A stretch of 64,000 nt of DNA from Leisingera sp. S132 (GTDB taxonomy: Bacteria; Pseudomonadota; Alphaproteobacteria; Rhodobacterales; Rhodobacteraceae): NCBI RefSeq assembly GCF_025144465.1, contig NZ_CP083553.1, forward strand, positions 3,850,001 to 3,914,000. Direction: 5' to 3'. The notes under the pieces are model-generated. The model was not told the DNA's origin. It worked only from the letters and a program-made list of their open reading frames with translations, and did not search any database. Made by a program: the position numbers and the translations under genes. Positions within the stretch are counted from its first letter, which is position 1, and each line of letters opens with the position of its first letter. Positions 59,852 to 64,000 of this stretch are shown piece after piece.

Positions 59852-60907
59852 GTGCTGTACTCCCGCCTGATCACCGCTGCTCTTTTCATGCTTTGGGGGC
59901 AAATGCTCTCTGCGCAGGTTCTGACCGTCAATACCGTGACCCGGCCGCCGTTCTCCATGGTCGAGGAAGGGCGCGATACCGGATTCTCGCTGGAGCTGCT
60001 GAAGATCCTCGCCGAGCGGCTGGATCTGGAATACCGCATCAACCGCACCGGCAGTTTTGCAGAAATGCTGGACGGCGTCCGCAACGGTGAGGCGGATCTG
60101 GCAGCGGCCAATATTTCGATCACGGCCTCACGCGAAATCCAGATGGACTTCAGCCATCCGATCTTTGAAAGCGGCCTTCAGATCATGGTGCAGGCCGATG
60201 ATATCCGTGAGCCGTCGCTGTTGCGGGCGCTGTTGTCCTGGGACCTGGCCGCCGCCATCGGCATCGCCTTTCTGCTGCTGTTCGGAGGCGGCATGATGAT
60301 GTGGGCGTTTGAACGCCGCGCCCAACCCTACTTCGACCGCCCGCTGAAAGAGGCCTGGTTTCCGTCCTTCTGGTGGGCGTTGAACCTGGTGGTGAACGGC
60401 GGGTTTGAGGAACGGGTGCCGCGCACGCCCATCGGCCGCATGTTCGGCGTGCTGCTGGTGATCTCGTCGCTCTTCATCGTCTCCATCTTTGTTGCCAAGA
60501 TTACTGCGGTTATGACAGTCGAAGCCATCAGCGGCTCAGTGAACTCTGTCAATGACCTCTACGGCAGGTCCGTCGGCACTATCGGCGGCTCCACCGCTTC
60601 AGGGTTCCTCGACCGGCGCGAGATTGATTATGCCGCCTTTGCAGGTTTGGAAGAGATGCTTGCCGCGTTTGAGGCATCTGAGGTCAAGGCTGTGGTCTTT
60701 GATGCGCCGGTGCTGAAGTTTTACGAGCAGCAGGGCGGGCATAAATACGGGCAAACCATCGGCCAGCCATTCCTGCGGGAAAATTACGGGCTGGTTTTCC
60801 CGGCCGGATCGCCTCTGGTAGAAGAGGTGAATCAGGTTCTCCTGACGATGCAGGAGGACGGCAGCTATGACGCCCTCTACCGTAAATGGTTCGGCAGTCA
60901 GAACTGA
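59852..60907 (+). CDS. Bacterial ionotropic glutamate-receptor-like channel with altered filter
   Basis: A 351-aa protein in GluR0 order: signal peptide ([21 protein letters not shown]), half of a periplasmic binding domain (about 25-122; [24 protein letters not shown]), membrane helix 1 ([26 protein letters not shown]), a pore loop ([21 protein letters not shown]), helix 2 ([26 protein letters not shown]), and the second binding half. In K+-type homologues the filter is TVGYGD; aligned to WWA and VPRT, this protein has NGGFEE. The ligand may be an amino acid. Start uncertain: GTG at 59852 is preferred, TTG at 59786 possible. Confidence 0.8.
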   Translation: MLYSRLITAALFMLWGQMLSAQVLTVNTVTRPPFSMVEEGRDTGFSLELLKILAERLDLEYRINRTGSFAEMLDGVRNGEADLAAANISITASREIQMDFSHPIFESGLQIMVQADDIREPSLLRALLSWDLAAAIGIAFLLLFGGGMMMWAFERRAQPYFDRPLKEAWFPSFWWALNLVVNGGFEERVPRTPIGRMFGVLLVISSLFIVSIFVAKITAVMTVEAISGSVNSVNDLYGRSVGTIGGSTASGFLDRREIDYAAFAGLEEMLAAFEASEVKAVVFDAPVLKFYEQQGGHKYGQTIGQPFLRENYGLVFPAGSPLVEEVNQVLLTMQEDGSYDALYRKWFGSQN

Positions 60908-60916
60908 CGCTGGCGG

Positions 60917-61264
60917 TTAATGGAAAACCGGTTCTTCTCCGTCGAAGAACGGGGTCATCTGAGCGACAATCACCGCGTTTTCTTCTAGCGCCCGCTGCAT
61001 CAGGTCACGTTCCTCATCGCCGATTTCATGGCCTTCGGCCTCGCGTTCTTCCAGCGTGCCGTATCCGGTCACGTCCAATGGCGCGGTATCGGCTTGTTTT
61101 AGGATCGCCACGGTTTCCCGCACCGCCTCAGCTTCATCAATGCCAGACGCATAGATCATCAGCGCAGCGCCGGTGGCGCCATCGGGCAGGCCGTCCCCGT
61201 CCTTGCGTCCGATCTGGACAAGCAGGGTATAGACTTGCTGGCGGGAGGGTTTCTTCTTTTCCAT
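60917..61264 (-). CDS. Conserved hypothetical protein
   Basis: A 115-aa acidic protein without membrane segments or a family that I can name (SRQQVYTLLVQIGRKDGDGLPDGATGAALMIYASGIDEAEAVRETVAILKQ). The ordered first 70 residues suggest a small helical domain. It is convergent with the channel gene, stop to stop by 9 bases. ATG at 61264 chosen over 61300, with no obvious ribosome site for either. Confidence 0.6.
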   Translation of the reverse strand: MEKKKPSRQQVYTLLVQIGRKDGDGLPDGATGAALMIYASGIDEAEAVRETVAILKQADTAPLDVTGYGTLEEREAEGHEIGDEERDLMQRALEENAVIVAQMTPFFDGEEPVFH

Positions 61265-61409
61265 GGCGCCGCCATAGCGCCGGGGCAGGGGGATGGTCAA
61301 TCAAATTGCGCGGGCGGCCTTGGCGGGGTGAGCGGTAAACGGAAGGCTTGCGGTATTTCACCTCTCGGCTTTATGGCTGGGAGTATCCGAATGGGAAGAG
61401 GACAGCCCC

Positions 61410-61943
61410 ATGCGCATCTCCGCCCTGACTGCCCAGCCCGTGCCGTGGAAAAACGGCGGCGGCGTAACCCGGGAACTGGCCTCGCAGGATGAAGGCGGAA
61501 GGATGGTCTGGCGCCTGAGTCTGGCGGACATCACACGGAACGGTCCGTTTTCCGCATTTCCTGGCCTCGCCCGTATCCATTGCATCGTCGAAGGGGCCGG
61601 GCACACCCTGGCAAATGAAACCGTACAGATGGAGGCCTGGCCGCTCGATCCGCTGTGTTTTGATGGCGGAGCAGCGCTGGACTGCCAGTTGCGCGATGGG
61701 CCCTGCAAGGCCTTCAATGTGATCTATGATCCGGCAAGGGTGAAGGCAGATCCTGATATTCTTGCCGGCGGCCCGGTGCCGGAGGCCGAAGGGCTGCGTG
61801 TGCTGTTTGTGGTCTCAGGCAGCCTGGAGGTGCCAGGCACAGACCGTTTCGGGCCCGGCGAGGGGATGGTTACGAAGCGGGCCGCCGGCGCTATGGTCAG
61901 CAGCGGCGGCGCTGTTATCCAGGTGCGGTTTTTGCCAGTTTAG
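61410..61943 (+). CDS. hutD: HutD-family protein
   Basis: A 177-aa cupin-fold protein (VPWKNGGGVTRELASQDEGGRMVWRLSLADITRNGPFSAFPGLARIHCIVEG is the conserved HutD block). HutD affects the histidine-use operon, perhaps by binding formiminoglutamate or urocanate. Tail-to-tail with hutF, overlapping by four bases. No hutHUGI genes in the window. Confidence 0.9.
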   Translation: MRISALTAQPVPWKNGGGVTRELASQDEGGRMVWRLSLADITRNGPFSAFPGLARIHCIVEGAGHTLANETVQMEAWPLDPLCFDGGAALDCQLRDGPCKAFNVIYDPARVKADPDILAGGPVPEAEGLRVLFVVSGSLEVPGTDRFGPGEGMVTKRAAGAMVSSGGAVIQVRFLPV

Positions 61944-63307
61944 AGACTGCTCAACAGTTCCTTGATTGCCATCTTGTAGCCTGCAACCACGCTGTCCCGC
62001 GCGATATGGCGGCCCTGCCGGACCACATGGCGGCCGGCGCTCCAGACATCCGTGACAGTGTCGTCGCCTGCCGCAAAGCAGAGACCGTCCAGCAGTTGTT
62101 CTGGTTTCAATGCGCAAAGAGCCGGTAGGCCGCTGTCAATTGCCATCAGATCCGCCAGCGCGCCTTCCTCAATCCGCCCGGCGTCGCGGCCCAAAGCTTG
62201 CGCGCCGCCTTTTGCCGCGCCTAGGTACAACGTTTCGCCCACCGAGCCCTCAGCCCGCACCAGCACATTGCGCGCCAGGTCCCTCAGCCGCTGGGAGTAT
62301 TCCAGCGTGCGCAGTTCCTCCGGCAGCGATATCCGCACGTTAGAGTCTGAACCAACACCAAATGCCCCGTCATGCGCCATGTATTCCACCCCGTTGAACG
62401 GCCCGTCGCCCAGGTTCGCCTCTGTGATCGGGCAGAGACCTGCAACGGCGCCGGACCGCGCCATGCCGATGGTTTCGGCGCTGGTCATGTGGGTGGCGTG
62501 GATCAGGCACCATTTGCCATCAACGTCTGCGTTTTGCAGCAGCCATTCAACAGGCCGCGCGCCCAGCCAGGCGCTGATGTCGGCCACTTCCTTGGGCTGC
62601 TCGGAGATGTGGATGTGCACCGGCAGCCCATCCTGGATCTGCAGCACCTCGGCCAGATCCTCGGGACAAGTGGCCCGCAGCGAATGCGGCGCAATGCCGA
62701 CACAGGCATCAGCGGGCAGCTCCCGCGCGGCAATCCCGCGGGCGCGGGTGACGAGATCAGAAAAGTCTGCAACGGAGTTGCCAAACCTCTGCTGACCGCC
62801 GCTTAGCTCCTGCTTACCGGCGCCGCCGTAGGTGTAGAGAACTGGCAGGTGGGTTAAGCCGATGCCGGTCTGGACGGCGGCCGCAAAAACCCGCTCGCTG
62901 AGCTCCGTCACGGAGGCAAAATGCGCTCCGCCTGGCTGATGGTGGACATAGTGAAATTCACCGACCGAGGCATACCCTGCCTCCAGCATTTCCATGAACA
63001 CCAGCGCTGCAATAGCCTCATACTGCTTAGGCGTGATGCGCTCCATAAAGCGGTACATCAGCTCGCGCCAGGTCCAGAAGCTGTCCTTGCCGGCCGCGCG
63101 GTACTCCGTCATGCCCGCCATCGCGCGCTGGAAGCTGTGTGAATGCAGGTTGCCCAGCGATGGCAGCAGCACATCCGCCAGCGCATCCCCGGAGAGCGGC
63201 CGGGCGCCCGTTTCCAGTGCGGCAATCCGGCTATTATCAATCGTCAGCCGGATGTTTTCAGCCCATCCCTGGGGCAGGCGGGCGCGCTGGGCAAAAATGG
63301 TCTGCAT
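61940..63307 (-). CDS. hutF: Formimidoylglutamate deiminase
   Basis: A 455-aa amidohydrolase of the five-step histidine pathway; it converts N-formimino-L-glutamate to N-formyl-L-glutamate and ammonia. Metal ligands are HSHSFQRAMAG (HxH), VHIHISEQPKEV, LIHATHM and GVGSDSNVRISL. The start has GAGGG upstream. Operon partner hutG is not in the window. Confidence 0.93.
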   Translation of the reverse strand: MQTIFAQRARLPQGWAENIRLTIDNSRIAALETGARPLSGDALADVLLPSLGNLHSHSFQRAMAGMTEYRAAGKDSFWTWRELMYRFMERITPKQYEAIAALVFMEMLEAGYASVGEFHYVHHQPGGAHFASVTELSERVFAAAVQTGIGLTHLPVLYTYGGAGKQELSGGQQRFGNSVADFSDLVTRARGIAARELPADACVGIAPHSLRATCPEDLAEVLQIQDGLPVHIHISEQPKEVADISAWLGARPVEWLLQNADVDGKWCLIHATHMTSAETIGMARSGAVAGLCPITEANLGDGPFNGVEYMAHDGAFGVGSDSNVRISLPEELRTLEYSQRLRDLARNVLVRAEGSVGETLYLGAAKGGAQALGRDAGRIEEGALADLMAIDSGLPALCALKPEQLLDGLCFAAGDDTVTDVWSAGRHVVRQGRHIARDSVVAGYKMAIKELLSSL

Positions 63308-63411
63308 TTGACCCTCTTATGTGTAGATATAATATCATTAGCGCCATGTTTATTGCGCGGCAAGAGGTTTGCAATTCAGAGGCAAGCCGGCGGCCGCCGG
63401 AAACAAAAGAA

Positions 63412-63434
63412 AACGCGCCCCGCAAGAGGCGCGT
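63412..63434 (-). terminator. Terminator after dapD
   Basis: On the minus strand AACGCGCC... GGGGCGCGTT stem is followed by TTCTTTTG, 27 bases past the dapD stop. Confidence 0.8.
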
Positions 63435-63460
63435 TCCTTGCTTTAGGTTAACGGTGCGGG

Positions 63461-64000
63461 TCAGTCGCGCAGCAGCTCGTTGATGCCAGTCTTGGAGCGG
63501 GTCTTCTCATCAACGCGCTTCACGATCACCGCGCAGTAGAGGCTGATGTTGTTCTTGGACGGCATCGAGCCTGCCACAACCACCGAGTAGGGCGGCACTT
63601 CGCCGTACATCACTTCGCCGGTCTCACGGTCGACAATCTTGGTCGACTTGCCGATGAACACGCCCATGCCCAGCACCGAGCCTTCGCGCACGATGCAGCC
63701 TTCGACCACCTCGGAACGGGCGCCAATGAAGCAATTGTCCTCGATGATGGTCGGGCCGGCCTGCATCGGCTCCAGCACGCCGCCGATGCCGACACCTCCC
63801 GACAGGTGCACGTTCTTGCCGATCTGGGCACAGGAGCCGACGGTGGCCCAAGTGTCCACCATGGTGCCTTCGTCGACATAGGCGCCGAGGTTCACAAAGG
63901 AGGGCATCAGCACCGCGCCGGGCGCGATATAGGCGGATTTGCGGACGACGCAGTTCGGCACTGCACGGAAGCCTGCGGATTTCCAGTCGGCTTCGCCCCA
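63461..64000 (-). CDS. dapD: Tetrahydrodipicolinate N-succinyltransferase (partial)
   Basis: C-terminal 179 residues of DapD; the gene runs out of the window at 64000. Left-handed beta-helix repeats of the hexapeptide type ([60 protein letters not shown]) and [28 protein letters not shown] are typical. Catalyses the step two before dapE in lysine/DAP synthesis. Confidence 0.95.
   Translation of the reverse strand, partial: WGEADWKSAGFRAVPNCVVRKSAYIAPGAVLMPSFVNLGAYVDEGTMVDTWATVGSCAQIGKNVHLSGGVGIGGVLEPMQAGPTIIEDNCFIGARSEVVEGCIVREGSVLGMGVFIGKSTKIVDRETGEVMYGEVPPYSVVVAGSMPSKNNISLYCAVIVKRVDEKTRSKTGINELLRD

Noticed and set aside
1-64000. CRISPR array, prophage, rRNA operon or replication origin
   Set aside because: I saw no regularly spaced repeats, phage structural genes, rRNA motifs or DnaA-box cluster.

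Overview
The window looks like a chromosomal segment of a marine alphaproteobacterium of the Rhodobacteraceae (Roseobacter group, most like Leisingera, Phaeobacter or Ruegeria). This is inferred from gene content and order, not from a marker gene. The clues are a complete flagellar cluster with FlbT and FlaF, TTAA-N7-TTAA (CtrA-type) motifs in front of most flagellar operons, a nirK-nirV pair, hemN, and two polyamine-type ABC transporters. GC content is high, and gene density is high with many 1-8 bp overlaps between neighbouring genes.

Layout. 1-5.7 kb: end of an unidentified gene, hemY, a tRNA-Leu(CAG), hemN, then nirK and nirV on the minus strand. hemN and nirK each have an FNR/NnrR-like box upstream, which fits expression under low oxygen. 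5.7-38.1 kb: one flagellar island of about 30 genes. It holds motB; flgE-flgK-flgL-flgI; fliF-fliH-fliN-fliP (minus); fliL, two small membrane coiled-coil genes, motA and a large periplasmic protein; flhA-fliR-flhB and a FliJ-like gene; flgB-flgC-fliE-fliQ-flgF-flgG-flgA-flgH and a second FliL (minus); fliI; flaF-flbT and flagellin (minus); flgJ and flgN-like (minus); fliK and flgD. An IS5-family element of IS903 type (1050 bp, 9-bp imperfect target duplication) sits between fliI and flbT. The switch genes fliG and fliM are not in the window.

38.2-46.8 kb: an APH-like kinase with a non-standard start, then a putrescine module: FAD oxidase (PuuB-like), PotF-G-H-I transporter, a GntR/FadR-type regulator and a class-III aminotransferase. 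Short palindromes around the regulator are candidate operators. 47.1-51.7 kb: a second spermidine/putrescine-type ABC operon whose first permease carries an unusually large periplasmic loop. 51.7-61.3 kb: lytic transglycosylase, WYL regulator, GST, DUF1801, RNase R, a small glycosyltransferase, GNAT, dapE, and a bacterial glutamate-receptor-like channel with an altered selectivity filter. 61.4-64 kb: hutD, hutF, and dapD running off the window end.

The points most worth following up are the 829-aa periplasmic protein translationally coupled to motA with its two small neighbours (possible lineage-specific motor parts), the repeated CtrA-type boxes, and the receptor-channel with the non-canonical pore. 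I found no CRISPR array, prophage or rRNA.
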